A stretch of 64,000 nucleotides of DNA from Antarctobacter sediminis (GCF_019218285.1 NZ_JAHUZG010000005.1:124001-188000), one strand, 5' to 3'. Positions 1 through 8,319 are shown, numbered from the stretch's first letter. The notes: generated by a model not told the origin, from the sequence alone. Translations and numbers: made by a program.

Positions 1-1140
1 GCCCTGTCCGATGCGCAACGCGCCAAGCAGCTTGGTTCGGAGGATCATCCCGCCTTTACCTACCGCGCGGCGGATATGCTGAAAGAGCCCGCGCGCCGCG
101 TCTGGGGGCATGACTATCCCAACCTCGTGAACGGCAGTTGCATGGCGGTGCCTTCGGCGGTGTTCCGCGCCATGGCGGACGGCGATCCCTATCCGGTCAA
201 AGCGTTCTTTACCCTCGGGAACAACACGCTGCTGAGTTATGCCAATATGCAGCTGATCCACCGGGCCTTGATGGCGCAGGACCTCGTGGTGGCGGTTGAA
301 CACTTCAAGACGCCCACCGCGCAACTGGCGGACTACATCCTGCCCGGCGACGCGTGGCTGGAACGCAATGCGATCAGCGACAGCTTTGCCTGGACCGCGA
401 TCTATCGCACCAGCCAGAAAACGGTCGAGGCACCGGGCGAATGCCGACCGGTCTATGATTTCTGGCACGGTCTGGCGCATCGGATGGGATTGGGGGACGC
501 GTTCCCCTGGCCCACGCAGGACGCCCTGCTGGACCACCGGGTGCAAAAGCTTGCGCCGGATTTCGCCAGCTTTGCAGAGAACCACGCCTATCACATGCCC
601 CGCATGGCCTATCGAAAATACGAACGGACCGGCTTTGCGACGCCCTCGGGCAAGGTCGAACTGGCCTCCGGCATCCTTGACGAACTGGGATTTGATCCCC
701 TGCCCGGCTGGCGGCCCGATCCGCCAGCCGACCCGGACTGGCCGCTGACCCTGTTCACCGGCGTGCGCGAGGATGCCTTTTTTCAGACCGGACACCGGCA
801 CATCGCCTCTTTGCGCAAACGTCAACCAGAACCGCAGGCCTTTGTCTCGGTCGAGGATGCCCGCGCGCTTGGCATCGCGGCGGGTGACGATCTGGAGGTC
901 GCAACCCGGCAGGGCCGCGTCCTGCTGAAGGCCGCAGTGCGCGATGACATGCCCATCGGTGTGGTGCGGGTGCCGCATGGCTGGTGGCTTCCCGAACGCC
1001 CGGAAGGCGATGGCAGCCTGTCAGGCGCATGGGACCATGCCGATGCACAGATCTGCCCGGATGATCCCGATCACGTCGACCGCGAACAGGGCATCCCGCA
1101 TCTCAAGGGCATCGCCTGCCGGGTCACACGGCTGTCCTGA
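1..1140 (+). CDS. Molybdopterin-dependent oxidoreductase, C-terminal part (5' end outside window)
   Basis: The reading frame is open from base 1, so the first visible ATG (base 76) is internal and the gene begins upstream of the window. The visible 379 residues match the back part of the DMSO-reductase/thiosulfate-reductase-like superfamily. There is a piece of the molybdopterin-binding core (FTLGNN near residue 75, then ILPGDAWLERN). The last 150 residues look like the small molybdopterin-dinucleotide-binding barrel (LFTGVREDAFFQTG, PHGWW). Members oxidise or reduce small substrates at a bis-MGD molybdenum centre and usually work with FeS and membrane subunits, none of which is visible here. 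The substrate cannot be told. It converges on the minus-strand sugar-acid operon, 15 bases away. Confidence 0.85.
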   Translation, partial: ALSDAQRAKQLGSEDHPAFTYRAADMLKEPARRVWGHDYPNLVNGSCMAVPSAVFRAMADGDPYPVKAFFTLGNNTLLSYANMQLIHRALMAQDLVVAVEHFKTPTAQLADYILPGDAWLERNAISDSFAWTAIYRTSQKTVEAPGECRPVYDFWHGLAHRMGLGDAFPWPTQDALLDHRVQKLAPDFASFAENHAYHMPRMAYRKYERTGFATPSGKVELASGILDELGFDPLPGWRPDPPADPDWPLTLFTGVREDAFFQTGHRHIASLRKRQPEPQAFVSVEDARALGIAAGDDLEVATRQGRVLLKAAVRDDMPIGVVRVPHGWWLPERPEGDGSLSGAWDHADAQICPDDPDHVDREQGIPHLKGIACRVTRLS

Positions 1141-1155
1141 CGGACAGCCGGGCGC

Positions 1156-2001
1156 TCAGGTCAGCCCATAGACCTGCCTTGCGGTGCCCTGCCCGATGGC
1201 GATTGCCTCATCTTCGGACAGAGAGGTCAGCAAGACGCGCGTGACTGCCAGCCAATCGGGCAGGCCCATGGCCATGTCGACCACGGGCCAGTCGCTGCCC
1301 CAGACCATGCGGGCCGGGCCGAACACCTCCAGCACGTGATCGACATAGGGCTGGATGGCGGCTTGGCTGGCCTGCCCCGGTGCGCAATAAGCCAGAACAC
1401 CGGACAGCTTGCAGACCACGTTCGGCTGCGCCGCCAGCGCCGCCAAATCGGCACGCCACGGATCCATCCCCCCGCCGGAAATGTCGGGCACCCCGCAGTG
1501 GTTCAGGACAAATTGCGTGTCCGGGCAGGCCTGCACGAGGTCAAGCCCCAGCGGCAATTGCCGCGCCAGTAGGCACAAGTCAAAGGGTTTGCCCCGCGCC
1601 CCAAGCTTGCGCAGGTTCGCCCGGAACCGATCTGTGCCTGACAGATCGTCCGGCATGACGTGCAGGATCCGGCGAAAACCAACGACCCTCAGATCCCCGC
1701 ATTCGTCCAGCCAGCCTTCGAACCCGTCCTCTTCGGGACGACACGAGGCAATCAGCCCGAGGAGTCCGCTGCCCTCTTGCCGCATCAGCCCGGCCACAAA
1801 ACGCGCCTCGGCCCTGTAGTCGGCATCATCGACGCCGGTTTCCATGAACAGGCTGCCCGATACGCCCTGACCTGCGGTCAGTTCCTTGTAGCGCTCCAAG
1901 GGAAAGGCCTTGTTCGCCAGTACCGGAATCTCCTTGGTCCAGCCATAGCCGGCCGCCTCGGGATAGATCAGGTGCTGGTGGGTGTCGATCAAACCGACCA
2001 T
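1156..2001 (-). CDS. Amidohydrolase-family sugar lactonase (L-fuconolactonase type, COG3618)
   Basis: 281 residues forming a TIM-barrel amidohydrolase. The opening metal motif is IDTHQHL (residues 5-11). Later pieces are VLNHCG near residue 165 and WGSDWPV near 235, the usual His and Asp positions. COG3618 members hydrolyse lactones or related cyclic sugar-acid derivatives, including L-fucono-1,5-lactone and L-rhamnono-lactone. The start is set by GGAGG five bases before ATG. It is the last gene of a minus-strand run that also encodes a mutarotase, sugar-acid dehydratases, an SDR and a diketo-acid hydrolase, so lactone opening (step 2 of the non-phosphorylating 6-deoxy-L-sugar route) is the likely role. 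The exact sugar is not fixed by sequence. Confidence 0.85.
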   Translation of the reverse strand: MVGLIDTHQHLIYPEAAGYGWTKEIPVLANKAFPLERYKELTAGQGVSGSLFMETGVDDADYRAEARFVAGLMRQEGSGLLGLIASCRPEEDGFEGWLDECGDLRVVGFRRILHVMPDDLSGTDRFRANLRKLGARGKPFDLCLLARQLPLGLDLVQACPDTQFVLNHCGVPDISGGGMDPWRADLAALAAQPNVVCKLSGVLAYCAPGQASQAAIQPYVDHVLEVFGPARMVWGSDWPVVDMAMGLPDWLAVTRVLLTSLSEDEAIAIGQGTARQVYGLT

Positions 2002-2010
2002 TGCCGCCTC

Positions 2011-2859
2011 CTATTCCGGGTCCGCGATGGCGGTCTGCCGCTGCTGGCCCAGGCCTTCGATGCCTAGTTCGACCACATCGCCGGGTCGCAGGTACTGCTG
2101 CGGCGTCTGCCCCATGCCAACCCCCGGAGGTGTCCCCGTCGAAATCACGTCACCGGGCTGCAACGACATGAACTGGCTGAGGTAACTGACCAGATGCGCC
2201 ACGCCATAAACCATCGTGGCGGTCGATCCGTCCTGTTTGGTCTCGCCGTTCACGGTCAGCCACATCCGCAGGTTCTGCGGGTCCGCGACCTCGTCCCGCG
2301 TCACCAGCCAAGGCCCGATCTGGCCATAGTTGTCGCAGCTTTTGCCCTTGGTCCACTGCCCCGAACGTTCAATCTGGAACGCGCGTTCCGATACGTCATT
2401 GGTCACGGCATAGCCCGCGACATAGTCCATCGCCTCCGCCTCGGAGACGTATTTGGCGCGTTTGCCGATGATGACGGCCAGTTCGACCTCCCAATCGGTC
2501 TTTTCCGATCCGCGCGGAATGATGATCGGATCATTCGGGCCACAAATCGCGCTGGTCGCTTTCATGAACATGACAGGTTCGGGTGGCACGTCCAGCCCGC
2601 TTTCGGCGGCGTGATCGGCGTAGTTCAGCCCGATGCAGATGAATTTGCCGGTGCCTGCCACACAAGGGCCAAGCCGCGTTTCGGCAGGCACTGCGGGCAA
2701 TTGCGACAGGTCGGTCGCCGCGATCTGCGCGAGGCCGGCCGCGGACAGGGTGTCCCCCGCAATATCATGAACCACGCCAGACAGGTCGCGGATCACGCCC
2801 TCGCCGTCAAGAATACCTGGTTTCTCGGCGCCGTCGGGGCCAAATCTGAGAAGTTTCAT
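2011..2859 (-). CDS. FAH-family hydrolase, probable 2,4-diketo-3-deoxy-L-fuconate/rhamnonate hydrolase
   Basis: 282 residues of the fumarylacetoacetate hydrolase superfamily. The core starts with CIGLNYADHA (about residue 75), followed by metal ligands in DWEVELAVIIG (about 120), NDVSERAFQ and STGTPPGVG (about 245). Length and layout match hydrolases that cleave 2,4-diketo-3-deoxy-L-fuconate or -rhamnonate to pyruvate and L-lactate, the last step of the non-phosphorylating pathway. The gene lies 12 bases after the SDR that would make its substrate. AAGGGAATAACGCT precedes ATG. Two other FAH proteins in the window (24637-25332 and 41191-42456) belong to the gentisate and homogentisate routes and differ in length and motifs. 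Confidence 0.85.
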   Translation of the reverse strand: MKLLRFGPDGAEKPGILDGEGVIRDLSGVVHDIAGDTLSAAGLAQIAATDLSQLPAVPAETRLGPCVAGTGKFICIGLNYADHAAESGLDVPPEPVMFMKATSAICGPNDPIIIPRGSEKTDWEVELAVIIGKRAKYVSEAEAMDYVAGYAVTNDVSERAFQIERSGQWTKGKSCDNYGQIGPWLVTRDEVADPQNLRMWLTVNGETKQDGSTATMVYGVAHLVSYLSQFMSLQPGDVISTGTPPGVGMGQTPQQYLRPGDVVELGIEGLGQQRQTAIADPE

Positions 2860-2871
2860 AGCGTTATTCCC

Positions 2872-3609
2872 TTATGTATTGGCCCAGCCGCCGTCGATGA
2901 CATGCGCCTGTCCGGTGGTGTATCCGCATTCGTCCGATGCAAGGTAGGCGGCCAGCGCGGCGATCTCTTCGGCCTTTCCGATCCGACCGATCGGCTGGCG
3001 CGCGATAAAGGCTGTTCGGGCGGCTTCATAGTCGCCGGTGTCGCGCAGACGCTGTTCCAGAGAAGGGCTTTCCACCGTACCGGGACAGATCGCGTTGCAA
3101 CGCACGCCTTGCGTGATGAAATCGGCAGCGATGGATTTCGTCAGGCCGATCACCGCCGCCTTGGTCGCACCATAGGCAAAGCGGTTCGGGGCCGCGATGA
3201 TCGACGAGGCAACCGAGGCCACATTTATGATCGACCCGCCGCCACGTTCCAGCATCGCGGGCAGAAAGGCACGGCACATCCGGTACATCGACGTGACGTT
3301 GAGATCGCAGGAAAAGGCCCATTGATCCTCGTCGCAATCAAGGATGGTGCCATTGGCCACGAAACCCGCGCAGTTGAACAACACGTCCACACCGTCCGTT
3401 GCTTCCAGTGCAGCAGCGATCGAGACCGGGTCCAGCACGTCCAGATGCAGGGTTTCCAGACCAAGCCCGGCCAGTTCCACCAGCGCATCGCGGTTCACGT
3501 CGCTGGCAAAGACCCTGCCGCCCTCCTCATGCATCCGCAGCGCGCTGGCGCGCCCGATACCCTGCCCCGCTGCCGTCACAAGGCAGGTTTTTCCGGTCAG
3601 TCGTTTCAT
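2872..3609 (-). CDS. SDR oxidoreductase, probable 2-keto-3-deoxy-L-fuconate/rhamnonate 4-dehydrogenase
   Basis: 245-residue classical short-chain dehydrogenase. The N-terminal Rossmann glycine motif is TAAGQGIG (residues 10-17), then NCAG near 75, the catalytic Ser in NVASVAS and Tyr/Lys in YGATK near 147-151. The start MKRLTGKT is preferred; longer in-frame starts would run into the upstream gene. Among SDRs, the opening (LTGKTCLVTAAGQGIGRA) resembles the 2-keto-3-deoxy-L-fuconate dehydrogenases of the L-fucose/L-rhamnose pathways. Its position between the split UxaA dehydratase and the FAH hydrolase fits oxidation of C4 of 2-keto-3-deoxy acid. The assignment is family plus context; substrate preference is not visible. 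Confidence 0.85.
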   Translation of the reverse strand: MKRLTGKTCLVTAAGQGIGRASALRMHEEGGRVFASDVNRDALVELAGLGLETLHLDVLDPVSIAAALEATDGVDVLFNCAGFVANGTILDCDEDQWAFSCDLNVTSMYRMCRAFLPAMLERGGGSIINVASVASSIIAAPNRFAYGATKAAVIGLTKSIAADFITQGVRCNAICPGTVESPSLEQRLRDTGDYEAARTAFIARQPIGRIGKAEEIAALAAYLASDECGYTTGQAHVIDGGWANT

Positions 3610-3622
3610 GTGGTGTTCCCGT

Positions 3623-4813
3623 TCAGATTGGCAGGCAAGCCGGCCCGATGGGCTCAAAGCTCTTGTAGGTCAGGATGAATTCCGCGTGGCCCAGCGCCTC
3701 GGACTTGGTCGGCGCGCCGGCGGCAACGCGCGTGATCTGGTCCACGATTTCGGCGCCGATCTCGTCCAGCCCGGCCTCTCCGCGGATGATGCGCCCCGCA
3801 TTCACGTCCATATCTTCGTGCAGGCGCTCATACATGTCCGGGTTCGCCGCCACCTTGATGACCGGTGCAAGCGCCGATCCCACGACCGATCCGCGCCCGG
3901 TCACAAAGACAGTCATATGCGCACCCGAGGCCATCATCTCGACGATCTCGGCATTGTCCGAGATGTTGGGAAACCCAAAACGCACCGGCCCGTCCGGCAC
4001 CACGTCCATCAGGTAGAGGCCCGGCCTGGGCGGAATGTCCCCCGGCTTGATGAGCCCGGAAATGGGCGATGCGCCCGATTTCGCATAGGCCCCCATGGAT
4101 TTCTCCTCGATGGTGGACAGTCCGCCATCCGCGTTGCCCGAGGCAAAGCTGCCATATCCCAACTCGGCATAGTAGCGGGCGGCCTTTTCGACCGATGCCC
4201 GCAGTTCCACCGCCAGTTCCGGCGTTGCAGCACGGGCGGACATGATGTCTTCGCAGCCGATCAGTTCGCCCGTTTCCTCAAAAATGCAGGTGGCACCGGC
4301 CTTGACCAATGTGTCAAAGGCGCGGCCGGTGGCCGGGTTGCCCGAGATGCCGCTGGTCCCGTCCGACCCGCCACAGACCGTGCCGATCACAAGGTCGCCC
4401 ACATCCATCGGCACGCGCGGCGTCTGGTCCAGCTCCTCTATGGCGGCGCGCACAAATCGCTGCCCCGCCTCGATGGCGCTTTTCGTACCGCCGACCTTCT
4501 GAATCACCAGCGTTTCCACCGGGCGCCCGCTGTCGCGGACGACCTGTTCCAACTGCATGCGGTTAAAGCTTTCGCAGCCAAGCGAGACCAACAGGACCGC
4601 GCCCACATTGGGATGGCTGCACAGACGTTCCATCATCATCTGGGCGTATTCATTGGGAAAGCACCCCGGAAAGCCGATCACATGGGCCTGATCCCGATAG
4701 GGCAGCGCGATTTCGCGGGCGACGTGGTGGGCACATTCCACCAGATAGGCCACGGCGACATAATTGCGGATGCCCTTACGGCCATCCTTGCGAAGGTACC
4801 CTTGCAGGTTCAT
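3623..4813 (-). CDS. UxaA-family dehydratase/lyase, large subunit
   Basis: 396 residues equivalent to the C-terminal part of altronate dehydratase UxaA, or to the large subunit of its two-gene relatives (SuyB of sulfolactate sulfo-lyase). Visible family marks are RKDGRKGIRNY at residues 8-18, GCFPNEYAQ near 52, LVSLGCE near 75, GTVCGGSDGTSGISGNP near 145 and the C-terminal CLP. The cysteines are candidate metal or cluster ligands. It begins inside the stop of the small-subunit gene (ATGA overlap), so the two are translationally coupled. In this operon the likely substrate is a sugar acid (L-fuconate, L-rhamnonate or galactonate type); sulfolactate is the main alternative, but nothing else sulfonate-related is nearby. 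Confidence 0.8.
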   Translation of the reverse strand: MNLQGYLRKDGRKGIRNYVAVAYLVECAHHVAREIALPYRDQAHVIGFPGCFPNEYAQMMMERLCSHPNVGAVLLVSLGCESFNRMQLEQVVRDSGRPVETLVIQKVGGTKSAIEAGQRFVRAAIEELDQTPRVPMDVGDLVIGTVCGGSDGTSGISGNPATGRAFDTLVKAGATCIFEETGELIGCEDIMSARAATPELAVELRASVEKAARYYAELGYGSFASGNADGGLSTIEEKSMGAYAKSGASPISGLIKPGDIPPRPGLYLMDVVPDGPVRFGFPNISDNAEIVEMMASGAHMTVFVTGRGSVVGSALAPVIKVAANPDMYERLHEDMDVNAGRIIRGEAGLDEIGAEIVDQITRVAAGAPTKSEALGHAEFILTYKSFEPIGPACLPI

Positions 4814-5118
4814 GCGATCTTTCCGTCTTCTGTCAGGGCGTAGGTGGGGGTGTAGTCGCTTTTCATGTTGTGCAGATGCACGTGATCACCGACCGCGATG
4901 GACGTGGTCGCCGATCCGATGGGCACGCCGTATTTCAGGACTTTTCCCCCGGGAGACATGGCCCGGCACGCCAGTTTGTGCCCCAGCGTCACAGCGCGGT
5001 CCAAGGTGATCTGAACACCGCCAAGCCACAGCGTTTCACCCGCGGCGATGGCACAGCGCGCCACCACCACCGTGTCGGCCGGATTCAACAAAAGCAGCCT
5101 GTCATCGGTTTGGGTCAT
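4810..5118 (-). CDS. UxaA-family dehydratase/lyase, small SAF-domain subunit
   Basis: 102 residues that form a single SAF domain, the N-terminal domain of UxaA-type altronate dehydratases and the SuyA subunit of sulfolactate sulfo-lyase. Signs are GHKLACRA near residue 47, KYGVPIGSATTSI near 62 and GDHVHLHN near 77. In long UxaA proteins this domain is fused to the large domain; here it is a separate gene overlapping the next by four bases. The domain helps bind the acid substrate. ATG lies directly after the stop of the upstream enolase-superfamily gene (one-base gap). Confidence 0.8.
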   Translation of the reverse strand: MTQTDDRLLLLNPADTVVVARCAIAAGETLWLGGVQITLDRAVTLGHKLACRAMSPGGKVLKYGVPIGSATTSIAVGDHVHLHNMKSDYTPTYALTEDGKIA

Positions 5119-5119
5119 G

Positions 5120-6229
5120 TCAAAGTTCCTCTATCGTGCAGCGGTCGATGAACTCCCAATCCAGCGCGGCGCCCAAGCCCGGCGCATCGCCAAGCCGCGC
5201 CATGCCCTGATGGATCGGAAGCCCGCCGGCCAAACCAAAGTCGAACCGGTCCAAAGGCCAGAGGACCTCGAAGAAACTGCAATTCGACATGGCCCCTGCC
5301 AGATGCAGATTGGCCATTTCCAGCGGGTGAAAGATCGTCGTGTGCAGTTCACAGTTCACGTGAAAAGCCTCGGCCAGACGGGCGGTCTTTAAGGCCCCGG
5401 TCACACCGCCGGACCAGCTGACATCGGCGCGCACCGCATCGACCACCCGGTCGGCGATACATTCGGCCACGGAATAGGGATGACGGGTCAGCACCTCGGT
5501 GCCGACGACCGGAATGTCGAGAACGCGTGCAAGCTCTTTGAGCGCGCCGAAATGCTCATCCGGCAAGGGTTCTTCGAGCCAGAGGTAATCCAGCCGTTCC
5601 AGCACCCGGCCAAGGCGGACCGCCTCTTCCAACGTGTAGCAGGCCACCGGGTCGGACATCAGCGGAAACTCCGGGCCGACCGCATCGCGCACGGCTTCGT
5701 GGATCTCGATGTCCTCGCCCAGCGACTGCCCGGGCGGGTGGATCTTGTACCCCCGCAATCCCGCGTCCTGCACGGCCCGCGCCTCGTCGGCATAGGCCTG
5801 CGCGTCTGGCAGAACCAGCGAGGACGCATAGACCGGCACCTCACGCCGCGCGCCGCCGATATAGCGCCACAGCGGTTGCCCCGCTGCCTGCGCCCCCACC
5901 AGCCACAGGCAGGTGTCCAAGGGGCCATACAGGTAGAACGGCAGGTGATGCCACCATCGGTCGGCCACGCGCCAATCCTGCCAGATCGCCTCGCGGTCCA
6001 ATGCGTTGCGCCCGATCAGGAACGGGCGCAGAGACGCCGCCGCCATGTGCCCTGCCCCGCGCGCCGAACGCCCGGCAAAGCCGAACATCGACGCGCTGGC
6101 GCCATCGGCGCAGTGCAGTGTGTAGACAAGAAATTCCAACCCGTCGTCGCCATCACCCTTGCGCAGGGCATCCGGCGCCAAGGCGCCCGGTGCCCGACAA
6201 CAGCGTATGTCCAACGCCGTGATCTGCAT
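5120..6229 (-). CDS. Enolase-superfamily (mandelate racemase-like) sugar-acid dehydratase, unusual active-site lysine motif
   Basis: 369 residues with the capping plus barrel fold of the mandelate racemase group. Metal ligands appear as Asp in SDPVACY (about residue 193), Glu in LEEPLPDEHF (about 220) and Glu in GTEVLTRH (about 245). A His follows in LHTTIFHPLEM (about 300). The usual KxK acid/base motif reads KIH here (YKIHPPG, about 160), so the second lysine is replaced by histidine. The start MQITALD at 6229 is chosen because an upstream extension would overlap the RraA gene. It probably dehydrates a sugar acid, but a lactonising or epimerising role cannot be excluded. A second, canonical family member lies at 7207-8319. 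Confidence 0.8.
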   Translation of the reverse strand: MQITALDIRCCRAPGALAPDALRKGDGDDGLEFLVYTLHCADGASASMFGFAGRSARGAGHMAAASLRPFLIGRNALDREAIWQDWRVADRWWHHLPFYLYGPLDTCLWLVGAQAAGQPLWRYIGGARREVPVYASSLVLPDAQAYADEARAVQDAGLRGYKIHPPGQSLGEDIEIHEAVRDAVGPEFPLMSDPVACYTLEEAVRLGRVLERLDYLWLEEPLPDEHFGALKELARVLDIPVVGTEVLTRHPYSVAECIADRVVDAVRADVSWSGGVTGALKTARLAEAFHVNCELHTTIFHPLEMANLHLAGAMSNCSFFEVLWPLDRFDFGLAGGLPIHQGMARLGDAPGLGAALDWEFIDRCTIEEL

Positions 6230-6230
6230 C

Positions 6231-6881
6231 TCAGAACTTGCCATACTTGAGGTAGGCCTCTTGCGGATCCGTTCCGGCAAGGATGGCCGTGCGGACCATG
6301 TTTTCGGTCTGCATGGCGGTCAGCGATTTCTCGATCACCTCGTCAAGGATCTCGACCGGGATACAGACCATCCCGTCGCGGTCGCCATGCAGCCAGTCAC
6401 CGGGGCGGATCAGCACCTCGCCAATCATGATGTCGATCTCGCTTGCGGTGGGCATCCAGAACCCCACCACGTCGCGCGGCGTATGGTGGGTCCGCCAGCA
6501 GGGCAGCCCCAGTTCAAGGATGAAATTCGCATCCCGCAGCGCACCGTCCAGCACGCAGCCCAGCACCCCCTTGGCCTCCAGCGTTTCGGCCGACAATTCG
6601 CCCATCTGCGCGATCTGGTAAGTATTGGGCTGGGCCGTCCAGATATGGCCCGGCTTGGCCTTGGACAGCAGCCCGGTCCAGGCCAGCAAGGTTTCATGCG
6701 GGTCGGCGGCCTCGTCGACACGGCCTTCGACGGTCCAGGCAGGACCGCACAGCGTCATTTCCGGCTGCAAGGGCGTAATACGTGGCGGCAGCGTGAAATT
6801 GCGCTGCCCCATGGCCCGCAGCACGTCGTGGATCACGCCGGTATAGCAGCCCTGCAATTGGGGCAGGCGATTGTCAGTCAT
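6231..6881 (-). CDS. RraA-like protein (HMG/CHA-aldolase family)
   Basis: 216 residues of the RraA-like family. The metal and pyruvate-binding region is recognisable as GELSAETLEAKGVLG then DGALRD (about residues 93-117), and GDWLHGDRDGMVCIP follows near 160. Catalytic relatives are divalent-metal class II aldolases that split 4-hydroxy-4-methyl-2-oxoglutarate or 4-carboxy-4-hydroxy-2-oxoadipate and can decarboxylate oxaloacetate; RraA itself only inhibits RNase E. The R and D of the DGxxRD motif are present, so enzyme activity is plausible. In sugar-acid operons such proteins are often of unknown function. It overlaps the mutarotase gene by eight bases. Confidence 0.8.
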   Translation of the reverse strand: MTDNRLPQLQGCYTGVIHDVLRAMGQRNFTLPPRITPLQPEMTLCGPAWTVEGRVDEAADPHETLLAWTGLLSKAKPGHIWTAQPNTYQIAQMGELSAETLEAKGVLGCVLDGALRDANFILELGLPCWRTHHTPRDVVGFWMPTASEIDIMIGEVLIRPGDWLHGDRDGMVCIPVEILDEVIEKSLTAMQTENMVRTAILAGTDPQEAYLKYGKF

Positions 6882-7203
6882 GGTGAAAAACCTCTTCCAT
6901 CATTGCCCACCACTCGCCCTCGGCGCGGGTGTTCAGCGGAGCCTGCATGGGCATGCAGATCGCCCACCACTCCTGCGTTTTGGGGTCCGCCGCCATCTTG
7001 GCCGCATCAGCGGCGAAATCGGTTCCGTGGTATTCCCAGTAACCGAACAGAAGGTTTTCCGGCTCGCGCAGGAAGATCGAGTAGTTGCGGATATTGCAGT
7101 CCGAAATCTGTTGCAGGATCTCGGGCCATGTCTCGGCGTGCAGCCGTTTGTATTCGGGGATTTTCTCGGGTTTGATCCCAATGACCATCGCCATTCGTTC
7201 CAT
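6874..7203 (-). CDS. L-rhamnose/L-fucose mutarotase family protein
   Basis: 109 residues of the RhaM-type alpha/beta-barrel mutarotases. Marks are YKRLHAETWPEI (residues 18-29; the Tyr, His and Trp correspond to the sugar-binding/catalytic positions of RhaM), NYSIFLRE near 40, LFGYWEY near 53 and WWAICMP near 79. RhaM interconverts alpha and beta anomers of L-rhamnose, supplying the anomer needed by the first pathway enzyme. This gene is the clearest pointer that the operon handles a 6-deoxy-L-hexose. It overlaps the RraA-like gene downstream and lies three bases after the upstream dehydratase gene. Confidence 0.88.
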   Translation of the reverse strand: MERMAMVIGIKPEKIPEYKRLHAETWPEILQQISDCNIRNYSIFLREPENLLFGYWEYHGTDFAADAAKMAADPKTQEWWAICMPMQAPLNTRAEGEWWAMMEEVFHHD

Positions 7204-7206
7204 GAC

Positions 7207-8319
7207 CTAGCCCCCGATCTGCGCGCTGAGGCCCGCGACCGCACGGCCATTGATCGCGTCCCAGTTCCAGTCGATACCCAGCCCCGGAGCGTCCGGCGCA
7301 TGTGCCCGCCCGTCCCGGATGTCCAGCCGCGAATGGGCGATCTCGTCCAGTTGCGGGATGTATTCCAGCATCGGCGCATTGGGCACGGCACAGGTCAGGC
7401 TCACGTGCAATTCCATCAGGAAATGCGGGCAGATCGAGACATTGAAGGCCTCGGCCATATGCGCCACTTTCAGCCATGGCGTGATGCCGCCGATGCGGGC
7501 CACATCGGCCTGCACGATGCTGCACGCGCCCATCGCAAGATAATCCTTGAACTGGCTCAGCGAATACATGCTTTCGCCCACCGCAATCGGGACCGGCGAA
7601 CCGGCCGCAAGCACCGCATGGGCGCCAACGTCATCGGCCGGCATCGGCTCTTCGAACCAACCGATGTCGAACTCGGCCAGCATGTCGGCGCGGCGGCGGG
7701 CTTCGGACAGGGTAAAGGACTGGTTGGCGTCAACCAGCACCGAATAGTCATCGCCCACCGCGGCCCGGACCGCCGCAAGCCGTTCGCGATCCGCCGCCAG
7801 CGTGGGTTTGCCGATCTTGATCTTGGACCCGGCAAAGCCGCGCGCCTTCATGTCCAGCGCATCCGCCACAAGCGCCTCTGTTTCGATGTGCAGCCAGCCG
7901 CCTTCGGTCGAATACAGCGGGACGCTGGGCTTGGCCCCGCCCGCCATGCGCCAAAGCGGTTGCCGCGCCCGCAGGCAGCGCAGGTCCCACAGGGCCGTGT
8001 CGACCGTCGCCAGCGCCAGCGATGTGATCGCGCCAACCGCGGTGGCATGGGTCGCCAACAACAGGTCGCGCCAGAGAGACTCGATCTCTTCGGCCTCGCG
8101 TCCGATGACACGCGGCAGCAAGGTGTCGCGCAGCAGGCTGATGACGGCGGGGCCACCGGTGCCGATGGTGTAGGAATAGCCCGTCCCAACCACGCCATCC
8201 GCATCGGTCAGACGGACAAAGGGCGTTTCCTGACTGACGAAGGATTGGATCGCGTCCGTGCGAACGACCTGGGGCTGAAGGTCGACCATCAGCACCTCTG
8301 CCTTGACGATACGTGCCAT
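7207..8319 (-). CDS. Mandelate racemase/muconate lactonizing enzyme family protein, probable sugar-acid dehydratase
   Basis: 370 residues with a complete mandelate-racemase-type active site: KxK in KIKIGKP (about residue 168), metal ligands in VDANQ (about 198), FEEP (about 224) and GES (about 250), then QADVARIGG and the catalytic His in ICPHF (about 300). This set usually means a sugar-acid dehydratase (fuconate, galactonate or rhamnonate type) in catabolic operons. Its stop and start overlap neighbours (TGATG with the upstream ATPase gene), so it is co-transcribed with the ABC importer. It differs clearly from the other family member at 5120-6229, so the two probably act on different acids or do different steps. 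Confidence 0.85.
   Translation of the reverse strand: MARIVKAEVLMVDLQPQVVRTDAIQSFVSQETPFVRLTDADGVVGTGYSYTIGTGGPAVISLLRDTLLPRVIGREAEEIESLWRDLLLATHATAVGAITSLALATVDTALWDLRCLRARQPLWRMAGGAKPSVPLYSTEGGWLHIETEALVADALDMKARGFAGSKIKIGKPTLAADRERLAAVRAAVGDDYSVLVDANQSFTLSEARRRADMLAEFDIGWFEEPMPADDVGAHAVLAAGSPVPIAVGESMYSLSQFKDYLAMGACSIVQADVARIGGITPWLKVAHMAEAFNVSICPHFLMELHVSLTCAVPNAPMLEYIPQLDEIAHSRLDIRDGRAHAPDAPGLGIDWNWDAINGRAVAGLSAQIGG

Noticed and set aside
2194-3678. Long open plus-strand frame opposite the FAH and SDR genes
   Set aside because: It is antisense to two well-recognised enzymes, has no family features and arises from GC-rich third-position bias. The same applies to long antisense frames at 6871-8745, 8961-10328, 22565-25021 and 46548-48965.
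3623-5118. Split UxaA pair as a frameshifted single gene
   Set aside because: The second gene has its own ATG overlapping the stop (ATGA), and two-subunit members of the family are known, so a coupled pair is more likely than a broken gene.
3623-5118. Assignment as sulfolactate sulfo-lyase SuyAB
   Set aside because: No sulfonate transport, sulfolactate or sulfite-handling genes are nearby; the surrounding genes are for sugar acids. Kept only as an alternative.
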